A DNA stretch of 64,000 bases from Medicago truncatula (GCF_003473485.1 NC_053048.1:13143501-13207500), one strand, 5' to 3'; positions 29,946 through 41,629 are shown, numbered from the stretch's first letter. A program made the numbers and translations. The notes: a model not told the origin generated them from the sequence alone.

Positions 29946-30340
29946 ATGAATGAGTATGCATGGACTCAACAACTTAACATCTTAGCAACAACGACCTCTT
30001 ATATAAATCCTATAATTTGGAACATCGGCCTCTTTCAACTTAAACCGACTCATGCAGCTTAGTTAATAAACAAACAACAACATAGGCAGTATACAAAATA
30101 ATTCATGATATAACAATATCAAATGCAAAACAGCAACATCACAACATCATACATAATTCATGTAATGTATATACAACTATATAACATTAACAACAACATT
30201 AAATCATATAATTCAAGCTTACTGAAACAACAACAACAAGATAAACAACTTAGTTTCCTACGTACCTCCAAGATCAACTCACATCAACTCGTACGACAAA
30301 TGTCACATTTAACCTAACAAGGTGTTTTGTAAATGGACAA

Positions 30341-30742
30341 CTCGTGAGGCGAGAGCCTCTACTCGCTATGGCGAGTTCATGAAAAAGGCATTCGCCTTTG
30401 GCGAGTAAGGAACTCGCCTTGGCGAACCAGAAACTTGGTGCTCTCGGGAATTTGACATTTTTCACCCAAAAATCCATTTTTAAACTTTCCCAGGTTCAAT
30501 CTCAATCTAAAAACTTGCCTAATCATTATTATACATGTTCAGGCACTCAGGATCTTCTAAGGTTTGACTTAACTAATGAAATCACAAATCAGGTTCCTCA
30601 CTGGTCATGCTCGCTATGGCGAGTGAACTGCTCGCTGTGGCGAGCTGCAAGGTGCAACTCGCGAGGCGGGTAAACTTGCTCGTGAGGCGAGCGATGAAGT
30701 TCATCACTCGCTATGGCGAGGATCATCCCTCGGGAGGCGAGC
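30341..30742. repeat. Array of ten CTCGC-loop-GCGAG hairpins in LTR 2
   Basis: Ten short inverted repeats follow one another. Examples are CTCGTGAGGCGAG (30341), ACTCGCTATGGCGAGT (about 30360), CTCGCCTTGGCGAA (about 30414), GCTCGCTGTGGCGAGC (about 30628) and CTCGGGAGGCGAG (about 30729). The stems are conserved with compensating changes, the 3-4 base loops vary, and spacers are unrelated. GC content here is well above the surrounding LTR. Confidence 0.85.
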
Positions 30743-31128
30743 AATGAATGTTGGCTCGAGCAGAAGTGCAGTTTTCACGAAAATTCACCTAAACACATGG
30801 TTTTAAGCTTAATATTGATTCCTGTAATCATCCTATGGATTATCTAAGGTCTGTAAACAGTTTCTACATCAATCTAACAATTCTACATCAATTAATCCTC
30901 AACTTCTCACCTTAACCCTAATTCTCCAATTCTCTAAAATCAATCCTACACTTGTCAAATACAACCATCCGAATTATATAGCTTAATAGAATTGAATGCT
31001 AGTCTCACCCTTACCTTATAAATCAAAATCGCAGCCTTCCTCTAGGTCATCTTCTCTTCTCTTGGCTTTTTCTCCCTTTTCTCCAAAAACTGATTGTACG
31101 TACTAATTTTTCTAAACTAGGTCTCTCC

Positions 31129-31136
31129 TATTTATA
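31129..31136 (-). promoter_or_regulatory. TATA box of LTR 2
   Basis: The reverse strand reads GAGATATAAATAGGAGAG, a strong plant TATA box. It lies about 250 bp inside the LTR and about 115 bp upstream of the conserved AGGTAAGGG site, as expected for the U3/R boundary of a leftward LTR promoter. Confidence 0.65.
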
Positions 31137-31387
31137 TCTCCTCTATCTATTTTATCTTATTCCTCTTTCTCCCCCAAAACTCTCTAAAATCTCAAAACAA
31201 CCCCTCAACTCAATATTTATTTTATTTTCAAATTCTTATTTTATTAAACAATAAAATAAGTCGCAACTCCTCATTAAATAACATAAATCACACCAATCAT
31301 ATAAATCATCAAAATCACACAAATCATATAAATATATTTTAAACTCATCTTAATAATTAAATAAATCAAAACGGGCGTTACACTAAT

Positions 31388-32165
31388 CATGCATCACGAT
31401 GGGAGTTTAGAGCGAGATGAGTATCTGAGGCTTCAATATATTGATGGTGAATTATGTGTTTGAGAAAAAGTGGATGTAGATTAGTTATGTTTGTGGGACA
31501 TTGAAAAGATGGTGAAACGATGCAGTGGTTACTTCAAGGTATCTAAATTGTGGTAGGAAGGGTTGCAGGAAGACCAAAGAAGAACATGAGAAAGGATGGC
31601 ATTGAGGAACCTGTTTGTGGGAGTAACATGAAGAAGACTTACATATTTGTGGATCATTTGGTCATAACTCAAGAGGTTGTGTGAAGCACGGTGTTTCTAG
31701 GAGACCAGAAGATTGGATTGATACTAAGCTTGAACAACCCGCAGAAGAAAATGCTGAAAATGTTGTTGTTAATGATGTGTGAGAAAATGATGATCGGGTT
31801 CAAACTAATGTCAATCTTATTGTTAATGAGGCAGTTCTTGTCATCAATGTTGTTGCAAATGAGGCAGTTCCTAGACAGGTATGACTCATAAAATATAAGA
31901 ATCGATTTTCTAGTAAGTGTACTAATGTAGGATTGATTTGATTGAAAGTTTTATTACATGCAGTAAGTACAAGGAAGTATGGCGTTAGAGGACCAAATAT
32001 TTTAACTGTGAGGTCTAAGCAAACATCAGTGAGGGGTCATACTCCAACACATGCAACTGCTCGTGGAGTTATTAGAGTACCATTATCATGGTTATGGGTC
32101 ATCCAATTTTACTGAACCCCGATTCATGAAGGTTATCCCAATTCCAGGATTTTCAAAGAAGTGAT
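31388..32165 (+). pseudogene. MuDR-type transposase remnant: PB1-like head joined to zinc-knuckle tail
   Basis: The frame opens MHHDGSLERDEYLRLQYIDG, then ELCV, a stop, DIEKMVKRCSGYFKVSKLW. This resembles the PB1-like N-terminal domain of plant MuDR/SWIM-type transposases. Without the transposase core it passes to GRPKKNMRKDG and, after a frameshift, CGSFGHNSRGC with SRRPEDWID, the CCHC knuckle and tail of the same family. A further exon (RSKQTSVRGHTPTHATARG) follows an intron near 31880-31966. It is an internally deleted, frame-broken copy, interrupted upstream by two solo LTRs. Confidence 0.65.
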
Positions 32166-35100
32166 GTTTGGTACATGTTTAAATTATGATTTTGGAAATG
32201 TAATATTGAGACCTGTTTAAACTATGCCCCCTAGTTGAGTTTTTTTTTTTTTTTTTACTATGTAATATTTAAGAAGTGCAATGACTTAATTATGACTTAT
32301 TAATGCCCAAAATTGTGTCTATACTTTTAACTTTGTTCTGAACATGTATGCATCAAGGATCAAACTGACGTCTATTTATATAATTCATGGACTTATTTGA
32401 TTGTATTTTCATATAATGTAAGGATCGATTTGATATTTAGTCAAATAATTCATGGACTAATTTGATGGTAATATTATGACAGAAGGTTACATTTTCATTA
32501 AGGGTATTGCACACTCCTAGTAGAATGTTAAAAAACTCAAACAAGCAAATTATGACTGTCAAATATTTAATCAACACAAGCTCTCAACTTTGTCCATCAA
32601 CCTTGCCCTCCAAAACCTCTTCATGATTCAATCTAAACAATTTTGCTTGAAGAAATTTTGGAGACTTTGGATTTCGGGTTCAATAAAAACAAATTAGGGT
32701 TTGACGTTTTTAGAATTGGGGAAAATTTTGGATTTTAAACTCTAGATTACAGATTGTAAAATTAGGGTTCAAATTTTATAGATTTGGAGAAGAAAGAGTC
32801 GTTGTATAACGGCCATGAACATGCCAAGGATTTTCTACAATTTAATCAGTCTTTGTTTGTGTGTAATCTGACATGGCAAGCATGTGAGTGGTTAAGTGTG
32901 GCATCTGACATGGCAAGCCATTTGAGTGGTTAACAGCCCACGTCAGCACCGTTAATACTTAATTTGAGGGACTAAATTGATTGACATTTCATAAATTGAG
33001 GAACTAATTGAATATTTTGAAAAATTGGACAATTAAAACCGGCTCGAACCGGCCGATTGAACTAGTCGTTCATGAAGCGATAGGGTGTCTAGTTCGATCT
33101 ATTTATTGGATCGGCCATGCAATCAAACCGGTGTAAACCGACGTGGCTCAGCCGGTTTACAAAACTGGGCCAGTTCAACACTCAGATTAAAAAAAAAAGA
33201 AAAAACAAAAAACAAGAAATAGAAGAGAAGAAAGGAATATGGTTCGATTATAAACTGTAAATGGAATGGGAATATGATTTGATTAAGCTGCAAAGAAGAA
33301 GCAGAGAACAAAGAAAAAAATTAACAACACTATTGTTATGTGAGGCGGCTGGTGTGTTTGGGAAGAAGCATACTTTCTAATGCCGATGTTGAATCTATTA
33401 GTGAATATTTAGGGTTTGGGTTTGTGATCTGATGGGCTTATCAAACATAGACCCATTTTTAATGTTATAACTGCTCAATATACTCCCGTATCAACAAAAA
33501 ATAACAAAGCAATGTTTTTTTTTTCTTTTACAACTATTAACAATTATGTTTTTTTTTTTTTTACAAATGCCAACAAAACTGTTTTATTAAAAATACCATT
33601 AATTGTATGGATTGTAAAATAAAACCGTGGTGGAAAACCAATACACACGATTTACTTTTTTTGTTTTTTCTTAAAAGGAAAAAGTGGAAAGAAATGAATA
33701 TTAGTGTGAACTCAAATAATATTTAACTCGTATGTATTGAATATTATGGAATATGTATTGAATATTATGGAATGATATCTTTGTAAGGATATATTACAAC
33801 ATTAATATAATTCTCTTTCTTCAAATCAATTTTACATGTTAGGCAAATCAGTATTTCATCTTATTTATTTGTAATCCTTTATCTTATTTATTGGTCCACG
33901 TGGTTGTTATTCACAATTTCGTAACAGGCAACGGGCTTTAGTGTTTTAGATTTTTTTTTTTTTGAAATAGATTAAAATAATATTTTAAAATTAAGCCTCT
34001 TAAAATCGCTGCACTTTGTTTTTCTTTTTTTTGGGCAAAATGTTGCTTTCTTTTATATGCAAAAAACAATATGCTTTGCTGGATGAAATTCTGTATGTTA
34101 AAGAACCTGTTTAAGGGAAAAATTCAACGAACCCATTTTCTGCTTAGAATATGCAAAAATCAATTTTAATACTCCAATCCTTTTTGCTTGAAGAAGCCAC
34201 ATACACAAAGATCTGTGTATAAAGGCTTATTAATTGGTACTTCTTCGTCCGAAAGCGGTGATGCGTTTCTCAAAACAAGCAGAACCAGAAGAAAATACGT
34301 TAAAAAAACTGAAGCAAAAGAACAATTTGTAGTCAACATTGATCGGATTAATAGCAGTCTTCGCCCCAAACTTTAACTAACATAAGACTTTTGCCCCTAA
34401 AAAAACGTACAAAATTGACCTTCGGCAAAAACTAGAGTTCTTGGTGGCAAAGGAGGAAATTTTGTAGTTATTTTTCTCTTTAAAAGACCAAAATCGCAAC
34501 TTTGAAAAAGTTAGGGGCCAAAACTACTATTAAGCCACATTGATCTAGTGCCACAGAACAATTTGAACAAATCATGAACGATGAAGCCTCAGAGATCTTG
34601 GTGGATAAATAATCATCACATGGGTGATCCCATCAAGAGTAGCAAATATTTTATAACATCACAGGCTCCAAACTCATAACAAAATTAACAATCATAAAAT
34701 ATTTGAAAAAGAATAAAAAAAAACACTCAAATATTTTTGATTGATGTAGTCAGAAGTAGCTGATTAAGATTATCATATATGAATAATATCAGTAATAATC
34801 CGTCAATTTTTTCATCATTCAACAACATCATCACAAGTTAAAATAAAACATTTAATTCAAAAAAGAAAAAATTGTATCTATCTCGTCACCGGAAAATCCC
34901 GTAGAAAAGGATATCAGGAGCTAAAGATAGAGTGCACGCATAATTTACACGTGCACGTGTAAAACAAACATTACTATTGCCTAATGATAGATTCCTTGAC
35001 ATACATATCGATGACCAAAGAATTGCAATATTAGGCTTAGAAAAATTGTTTCAATAAGAACAGAAAAAATAAATTAAACAAAAACTATAGACCTCAGATA

Positions 35101-35649
35101 CCGACACAACACGGACACAAGACAAACCTAATTTGAAGAGTGTCCGTGCTTCAGAGAAAAAAGTACAATTTGATAAACAAGACTCAGAGAGTTGCATAAT
35201 GTGCTCAAGGATGGATCATAAGATCCATCTCATACAAGAGGTGTCAGAATAAAGCAATATTCATCCTCGTCTTTGTTTAAACAAATAATTAACAAAAACT
35301 GAAAAGAAAAATAGGATCGAAGAACAAAAAAGAGAAGGAAAAAAAAATGTCGATCGAGCAACAAAGTGGGAGCGGCTACATCTGCGAAACAGAGAAGAGA
35401 ACAGAATGTAAATTAGGGTTTGATGAAGTTTCTGAGAGGCTTGTGGTTTTTATAGGCTTTTTGTTAGGGTTCTACTTGAAAAACATGCTAAACGTTTGGG
35501 CTTTTATGGGTCGGAGTTTTGTTTTAGGTGTTTGTTAATCGCACATTGCCTTTTTTATTCACACCCCTATACCTCTGTTTTTAGATTTAAATACGCCTTG
35601 TGTTCCACAATCCATTGAGGCTTTGTTTGCTTAAAAGTACTTATACTAA
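32166..35649. other. Long stretch without genes, one MITE and repeat debris
   Basis: No convincing coding region. Phrases such as ATTCATGGACTAATTTGATG and GAGGGACTAAATTGATTG recur (32390-32470, 32965-33015), as in the outer parts of plant MULEs. A GC-richer patch of ACCGGCTCGAACCGG type (33040-33170) is repeat-like. At 35347-35538 a 63-codon open frame sits next to AATTAGGGTTT motifs, but nothing supports it as a gene. A MITE at 34348-34533 is listed separately. Confidence 0.55.
34348..34533. mobile_element. MITE with 27-bp imperfect inverted ends
   Basis: The left end TTAATAGCAGTCTTCGCCCC plus AAACTTT is matched by the right end AAAGTTAGGGGCC plus AAAACTACTATTAA, inverted with four or five differences. 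Length is 186 bp, non-coding. Because the end itself begins TTAA, the target duplication cannot be separated from it. Confidence 0.65.
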
Positions 35650-36901
35650 GGTACCGTTTGGCCCGGCTTTTTTTCAGCTTTTCTAAGTTTTTAAGGAGAA
35701 GCTAGGCCAAACACAATATCAATAAAGTACCTTCGAAAAAAAGTACTTTTTTTAGAATGCATAAAATTGAATGGAATGAGCTTTAACCAAAAGTTGTTGA
35801 ATGCTACTTCAAAAAACTATTTCTCCCCAATTTATTTCACAAGCACCTCTCTTCAACTCCCGCCGGCAACCTTTTGTTTTATTTTTTCAATATGCTTTTT
35901 TCTTCCATTTTATTTTTTTTTATTTTTTTTAACCGGTCCATTTAATTTTTTAATGAGGTTCCATTTAAGTTTATTATCTATTTTTTTAAGGAATTTTATT
36001 ATCTTTTTATCACTTATATATTAATTTCAATATCTTTTGATCATCACAACCTCGCAAATATTTGTATTCACGCTGTCAATGAATGACACCGAATATTTTT
36101 ATTCCCTTTCTTCAACCACGGAAATACACACACACGTTAGCGTTTAGAGTAATACTTTATGTTCTTCTTTCTGTTTTTTTTTGTTATGCTAATGCGTATA
36201 ATTTTTGTTAGTGTTGTGTAATGCGTATAATTATTTTTATAAAATTTTGATTTTAATTAAAAGTACAAGTATAGTTGCCTAAAAAAATTATACTTATATA
36301 TAATTTACACATTTGTATTGTAAGAAACTATGCATATCTTTTTCTTATTAAAAAAACTAAACATATCTTTTTCAATGACACCAACAATGTAACAAATATA
36401 ATATTATATAATATAAATTTTATCTTTTTGACCAACACTAAAAATATGGTCTTCTTATAACAAAATTTGTTATAGAGTATAATTGGAAAAGATACTGTAC
36501 AAATTTGTATTCATGTTACACAAAATAAACGTCATTGAGTAAATATAGTATTGGTAAAAATATATCTTTTATATTTTAAACATTTTTTCCCTCCAAAAAA
36601 TATTTTAGACATTTTTTTATTTATTATGTTAATTCATAATGAATTCAAAGTTTTTTTTATTTATAGACAATGCATAAATATATGCAAGGTCCTGGGTTCG
36701 AACCCCAGACACCACCAAAAAATAATAAATTCAAAGTTTTGTACAATATTTTGCCAAACAGCTTTTAACTCAAAAATAACTTTAGAACTAAAAAAAAATA
36801 AAGAAACCAAACAGCTTTGGCCTTTTTCTTAAAGAGCTTTATTTTAACTTTGTTTTAAAGTAGCTTTTAGACCGAAAAAAAAAGCCTGGCCAAACGGTAC
36901 C
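35650..36901. mobile_element. Non-autonomous Harbinger-like element, 1,252 bp
   Basis: Ends GGTACCGTTTGGCCCGGC and GCCTGGCCAAACGGTACC are inverted with near-perfect match and flanked by TAA (35647-35649 and 36902-36904). No transposase domain is seen inside. Secondary inverted phrases (AAAAGTACTT, CAAACAGCTTT) near both ends suggest internal rearrangement. At 36688-36716 it carries CCTGGGTTCGAACCCCAG, a tRNA T-arm-like palindrome, probably a SINE or tRNA-derived scrap. Confidence 0.75.
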
Positions 36902-36904
36902 TAA

Positions 36905-37542
36905 GGCTTTTTTTGAAATTTTTTTTGTCAATAATTGATAGGTTAGCTTATAATATATGAGCTGATAGTGAATAACTGATAAACTAGTTAGCGTATAAGC
37001 TAGCTTATAGAATTTGGAGTGTTCCGTAAAATTTACAGTTGCATTGAGATTGGTTTGGTTCTTTGAAGTGTGCTCGTCCATAAAGTTACTAGTTCGATTT
37101 TACCATGTGGGGATTTCGGTGGATTAGTTTAACTTCTTAAAAAACAGTTGAATTAGCTTATAAGTTGAAATGACATAAATAATAGGGTTATGCATGTTTT
37201 TAGTCCCTACATTTTACGCTCATTTGATAAATAATCCCTACATTTAACTAAATGTTTTTAAAATCCTCACATTTTATCTCCGTTTCCAAATTTAGTCCCT
37301 GCCGTCAATTTCCCGTCCAGTCACCAAACAGACAGCTGATCTGGCAATTTTTTTTATTTTTTTTTACCTTTAAATATGTTTTTGGTCCCTATAAAATTGA
37401 GACCTTCTAAGTTTAGTCCTTACTTAATTTTAATAGTTTTTTTAGTCCCTATAAACAATTTATGCACTCAATATTAGTCCTTACTCAATCCAATTTGCTT
37501 AATTTATGCTTAAAATTATCGCGAAAAATTAATTTATACAAT
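36905..37542. other. Repeat debris, no gene
   Basis: Contains the 3' end of a SINE-like copy (GGGGATTTCGGTGGATTAG then TTTAACTTCTTAAAAAA, about 37110-37146). Several phrases of TTTTAGTCCCTACA type follow (37198-37480), as in the foldback MITEs elsewhere in the window. No coding content. Confidence 0.5.
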
Positions 37543-37955
37543 TTATAATATCATTGTGATCACACACAATTGTTGATTTATCTATCGATAGCTATGAACA
37601 AAATCTATAACGAATTGAACATACATATACACAAGCATGGAATTGAAGCATGGAATTATAACTTATATTAGTAGTACTTTTTTGATGCTCGATGCCTATT
37701 TATGTTGAACTAAATGTGTGTAATCAAGCATTTGACATGTAATGCTTCATCTTTTTTTGTTAAATATGCGATGAAGATTAACTTAGGTCCAACTACTCCA
37801 ACTTCTGACCTTCTTTTATATTGTTTTTTGGTTGGTTAAACATTTCCAACATAGACAATTGGAGTACCAATTGCAGGTTCACTGTGATGTATACTCGGAA
37901 TGCCAATTGCATTTTATGCAATACTGATGGATGTGTTTATTTTGCTAATGATTAT

Positions 37956-39462
37956 GAGTCTGTTTGGTTCAGCTTTTCACCACCAAGAAGTGATTCTACA
38001 ACCCTCAAAAGTGAAAAGCTGAATTTTCAATGGTGTTTGGTTTGGCTTTTAAGAATTGATTCTATCCTCCAAAAGCAATTATCCATGAAGCTACAAATCC
38101 TAGCTTTTGGCTTTTGTAGAATCAATTCTACATTAAACTATTATCAATTCCATAACTACCCTCTTAATTATCATCAATTTTTATCACCCTTTCTCCAACC
38201 ATATTTGCTTTTTTCTACTTGGAACCTTAAATTCATTCATTCCACTGTCCACTTTTCTCTAGCTAGAACTCAACCACCCTTCACAAATTTAATCTAAAAA
38301 TTTATTGCTATTAGGTTATATAACAACACCACCTCCGCTAGCAAATATTGTGCTCAAGAGAACAACAAAAAGGAAAAATTCTGCTCAAAAGATAACAACA
38401 ACAACAAGGTAATTTGGCATTTTTGAGTGATTTTTACTTTGATTTGCTTACTTGTTTGTATTAAATTTAACCTTTTTTCTTTGCTGCAATGCTTATAAAA
38501 TTTGTTTGGTTGCATAATATAACATCTCTTATGAATTTCTACAAACAAAAAATATTGCATTATATGTGTTTGATAAAATGTCTCTTAGAGCTTAAAGTGA
38601 TTTTTTATGAAAATTATGCAGTTAGTAACTTAAATATTTATGCTAAAGTGTTTGAATGTAATTTTAAACACTAGTTTAAAATGAACACTTGTTATGTAAA
38701 ATTTATATATTCATGCCATGATGTAAAATTTATACAATCAAAAGAAAGAATACTTGTTATGCATCTATAGAGGTAGTGTTGGCTCATTTTATCTTTTATT
38801 TTTCCTATCATATTTTGTGTACATAGCATTATGGCTAAATAAAAGAAAGTTTATGCGGATTGGTCGGATCTTAAAGTGAATGAAATATTCATCCAAACAT
38901 GTTTGGATCAAGTTGTCAAGAATGAACGCGTTGGCACTAGCTTTACTAAGAAAGGGTGGAAAAACATTGTTTGCCTATTTCATGAATCAACCGGGAGAGA
39001 TTATGACAAGATTCAATTGAAGAATATGTATGATGCCTTGAAAAAGGAATGGAGTATGGTTTAACCTATTTGGTACTATAATACACTTTAAATCAGTTTT
39101 GTAATAATATTAGTACTATAATACACTTTAAATTAGTTTTGTAATAATATTAGTACTTTGTTGCAATTTAAATTCTATTATCTATTTGTAATTTTTATTT
39201 TCATGCTATTAGTATTGTAATAACTTATATTTTAACTATATTGCACTTAATTATCCTAATTTAGTAATTTCTATTTAGCTATGTCCATTTTAGTAATTAT
39301 ACATTCAAAAGCAATTTTGATAAAACTATCCAAACAACATTCAGTTTGTTTAATCAATTCTGCATTATTATATCCAAACATAAATCAATTCTCTCAGAAT
39401 CAATTCTGTCAGAATCAATTATATCAGAATCAATTCTATCTAAAGTTAAACCAAACACACAC
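37956..39462 (+). mobile_element. Harbinger-like element with Myb/SANT ORF remnant
   Basis: The left end GAGTCTGTTTGGTTCAGC and right end AAACCAAACACACAC are inverted. The flanks share TAT (or TATGA, depending on where the ends are placed). The right part has repeated AGAATCAATTCT phrases, and the left part has GAATTGATTCT counterparts. It encloses one exon of a Myb/SANT-like protein. No transposase was seen, so it is probably an internally deleted copy. Confidence 0.55.
38832..39062 (+). pseudogene. Myb/SANT-like DNA-binding domain remnant (Harbinger ORF type)
   Basis: The frame reads YADWSDLKVNEIFIQTCLDQ, then GTSFTKKGWKNIVCLF and YDKIQLKNMYDALKKEW, and stops. This is a complete Myb_DNA-bind_3 style domain as found in Harbinger-associated proteins. 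The only nearby ATG context is followed by TAA (AATGGCTAAATAA-like near 38830), and the normal continuation after KKEW is missing. The C-terminal part of a related protein is found separately at 25371-25620, from another element. Confidence 0.65.
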
Positions 39463-39671
39463 TATGAAGGTTTTGCAGTCTTACTCGTTCATTCAGTTAT
39501 GAAGAGGAAGAGAATTAAATGGAAAATAATCAACCATATGGCTTCCCTTGCTAGCTTAACTTGTGTATATGTAAGTTCAATTCGTTTTAGATTTTGTTCA
39601 GTGGCTATCGATAGATAAATCAACAATTGTGTGTGATCACAATGATATTATCAAGGCTAAAATATGGTTTT

Positions 39672-40916
39672 TGTAACGCCCCGGATTTTAGTCCAAGACA
39701 TTACGCCTAATTCATTTTCTTTTTTCGAAAATCACTACTATTTTTTTTTTAATCATCAATAATAAATTCTTAGCAAAATCTATACAAAATTCTTAACATA
39801 ATTTAATAAAAATTCCTAAAATAAATATCCTTTAAAATTTACAATTCGATCAAAAACCCAATTTGTCCCCCGTACGCACTTCAAGCAAAAACTTCAAAGC
39901 ATAGACCATATCTGCTTTGGTACCTAAAATATTAGTGTAAGGGTCAATTTTCTTATCCAAATTGGTTCATACTCAAAGCACAAGAAACAATGTCATAAAA
40001 TAGATAGTATCAAAACTTCTCAATCAAAAAGGTTTAAGAAAATACATTCAAGTCATATCCTTTAAGTAAGGTTCGCACATATTTCATTTGCATTATAATA
40101 GTTTAATCAATTATAAAATCACAAATATACAACCGACTCAATGGAATTATGCGTAAGATGCATGCTCTTATAAACTATATGATCCATATATAATTCCCGC
40201 TACTAAGACATCCACACAGAATATAATTGCAATTCCTACCACTAAGGCACCACACAGATGCATATGCCATACATGATTATGAAAATGCAGACTAAAACCC
40301 GCCACTAAGGTACCACACAGAATATAATTATAACCCGCCACTTAGGCACCACTAAGAAATATGATATTAACCTGTCACTAAGGCAATTACAGTCAAATAT
40401 TAATGCATCATCAAGTACACAAACCAAAAGTCAATCATTTCACAAACTCACATTTTCATAGTTCTTTTTTCTTTAATTCATCAAAAATGTAACATTTCTT
40501 TTCCAACATAAAAAAAATAAATAAAGCATATTAATATAAAAAATGTCAATTCGCATCACATTATCATACACAACTTTCATATAAAACATAATTAAGAATA
40601 ATCACTCATAATTAATAATAATCGCTTTTAAAAAGGATTAATTTTACCATGAAAATACATTTTAATTATTTTTCTTTTTAAAAGACAAAAATTGCTACCT
40701 TTACTTAATAACACAACCTAGCACTTAGTATGGACGTATGGGAAAAAACCCTTACCTCAAGAGCTTTTCTTCCTAATAGCACACTCTAATCCCATGAAAC
40801 CGCCTATGTTTGCTCAAAGCTTCAAGAATCAAATTCTAAAATTAGAACTAGGGCGCGTAAACAAAAGGAAAAATATATAGTATGTATCTTGACATACCTA
40901 ACGTGCTCTAAAAGAA
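39672..40916 (-). mobile_element. Truncated LTR 3, related to the solo LTRs
   Basis: Begins TGTAACGCCCCGGATTTT directly after GGCTAAAATATGGTTTT, the start of a foldback MITE end. It contains a block of CCACTAAGGCACCACACAG repeats (40195-40395). On the minus strand it has AGGTAAGGG (40757-40749), the site shared with LTR 1 and LTR 2. The expected GTTACA end is missing: sequence similarity to an LTR stops where arm A of the inverted MULE begins at 40917, so that event removed the U3 end. Confidence 0.55.
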
Positions 40917-41629
40917 GGTTAAGTTTAGCCTGGGAATGGAATTTTCTTTCCCACCATGGGAAAGGGCCACATCCCAGGACAGGTGGCAGTTAACCCACTG
41001 GTTTATAATTAAAAAAAGAAAAATTAAAATAGTTTTATAATCTTTATTGAAATTTCCACTACACCTCCCTCTTTTACTACTGATCCAAGACCTCACTTCT
41101 TTCCTTCCTTCATTATTTTCTTCGTTATTTTCTCCAAGACCTCACTTCATTCATTCATTCCTGTTATTTTCTCCAAGACCTCACTTCATTCATTCATTCC
41201 AAGAGCCTCAGACGACCACCGCACATCATCTTCTTCGGCGTTTTTTTTAACCGGGCCACCTCACTTCATCTTCTCCAGCGACAAGGTTCCGAGTTTCAAC
41301 AACCACTCCGGCAATCTAAATTTTGTTGGTGAATCAAGCAAAACCCTATAGATCTGTCACCAATCTTCTATCTTACACCAAACAAGGTATGATTTTACAC
41401 TTATCTGTTGTTGAATTTGAATTTGAAACTGAAATGGTGATGATTGGTATATGTCGAATTAATTTTGTTAAAATCAGACTTCTTTACACAAGCTCCATTG
41501 ATTTTTGAATTAACTTTGTTAAAATTCAGATTTTGAAATTAATTCAGATATTTATTTGGATTTAACCTTGGCGTGTCTTCGCATTTTGCTGGATTTGATG
41601 ACCCTTTGTGCGCATAACCCACACAACTG

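Larger units (their letters stand above)
29166..31382 (-). mobile_element. Solo LTR 2 (2,217 bp), Ty3/gypsy-like
   Basis: Starts TGTAACACCCCGTTTT and ends AAAACGGGCGTTACA, flanked by perfect CTAAT repeats (29161-29165 and 31383-31387). No coding region. It shares ATGCATGTGGTACCAA (near 29790) with LTR 1 (near 26750), so the two belong to related families. On the minus strand GATATAAATAGGAGAG (TATAAATA at 31136-31129) precedes a leader and then AAGGTAAGGGTGAG, indicating leftward transcription. It also has a tandem block with the phrase GGCATCAAGCCC (29811-29945). Confidence 0.87.
37543..39655. mobile_element. Foldback element with arms of about 85 bp, enclosing a Harbinger-like insert
   Basis: The left arm, starting ATATCATTGTGATCACACAC near 37543 and running through TCTATCGATAGC to CATATACACAAG, recurs inverted at about 39560-39650. 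There are only a few differences over roughly 85-90 bp. The arms diverge just outside ATATCATT. The space between is almost filled by a separate element (37958 to about 39462) with its own ends. Type of the outer element is uncertain (Mutator-like foldback is the usual class). Confidence 0.65.

Noticed and set aside
26092-31382. One intact LTR retrotransposon with LTRs at 26092-28877 and 29166-31382
   Set aside because: Only 288 bp lie between them, they differ in length and sequence, and each has its own different 5-bp target duplication, so they are two separate solo LTRs.
35347-35538. 63-codon open frame beginning MSIEQQSGSGYICETEKR with nearby AATTAGGGTTT motifs
   Set aside because: No recognisable domain, no splice continuation and surroundings made of repeats; telo-box-like motifs alone do not make a gene.
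36688-36716. Possible tRNA gene (CCTGGGTTCGAACCCCAG)
   Set aside because: Only a T-arm-like stem is present; no acceptor, D or anticodon arms can be folded around it.
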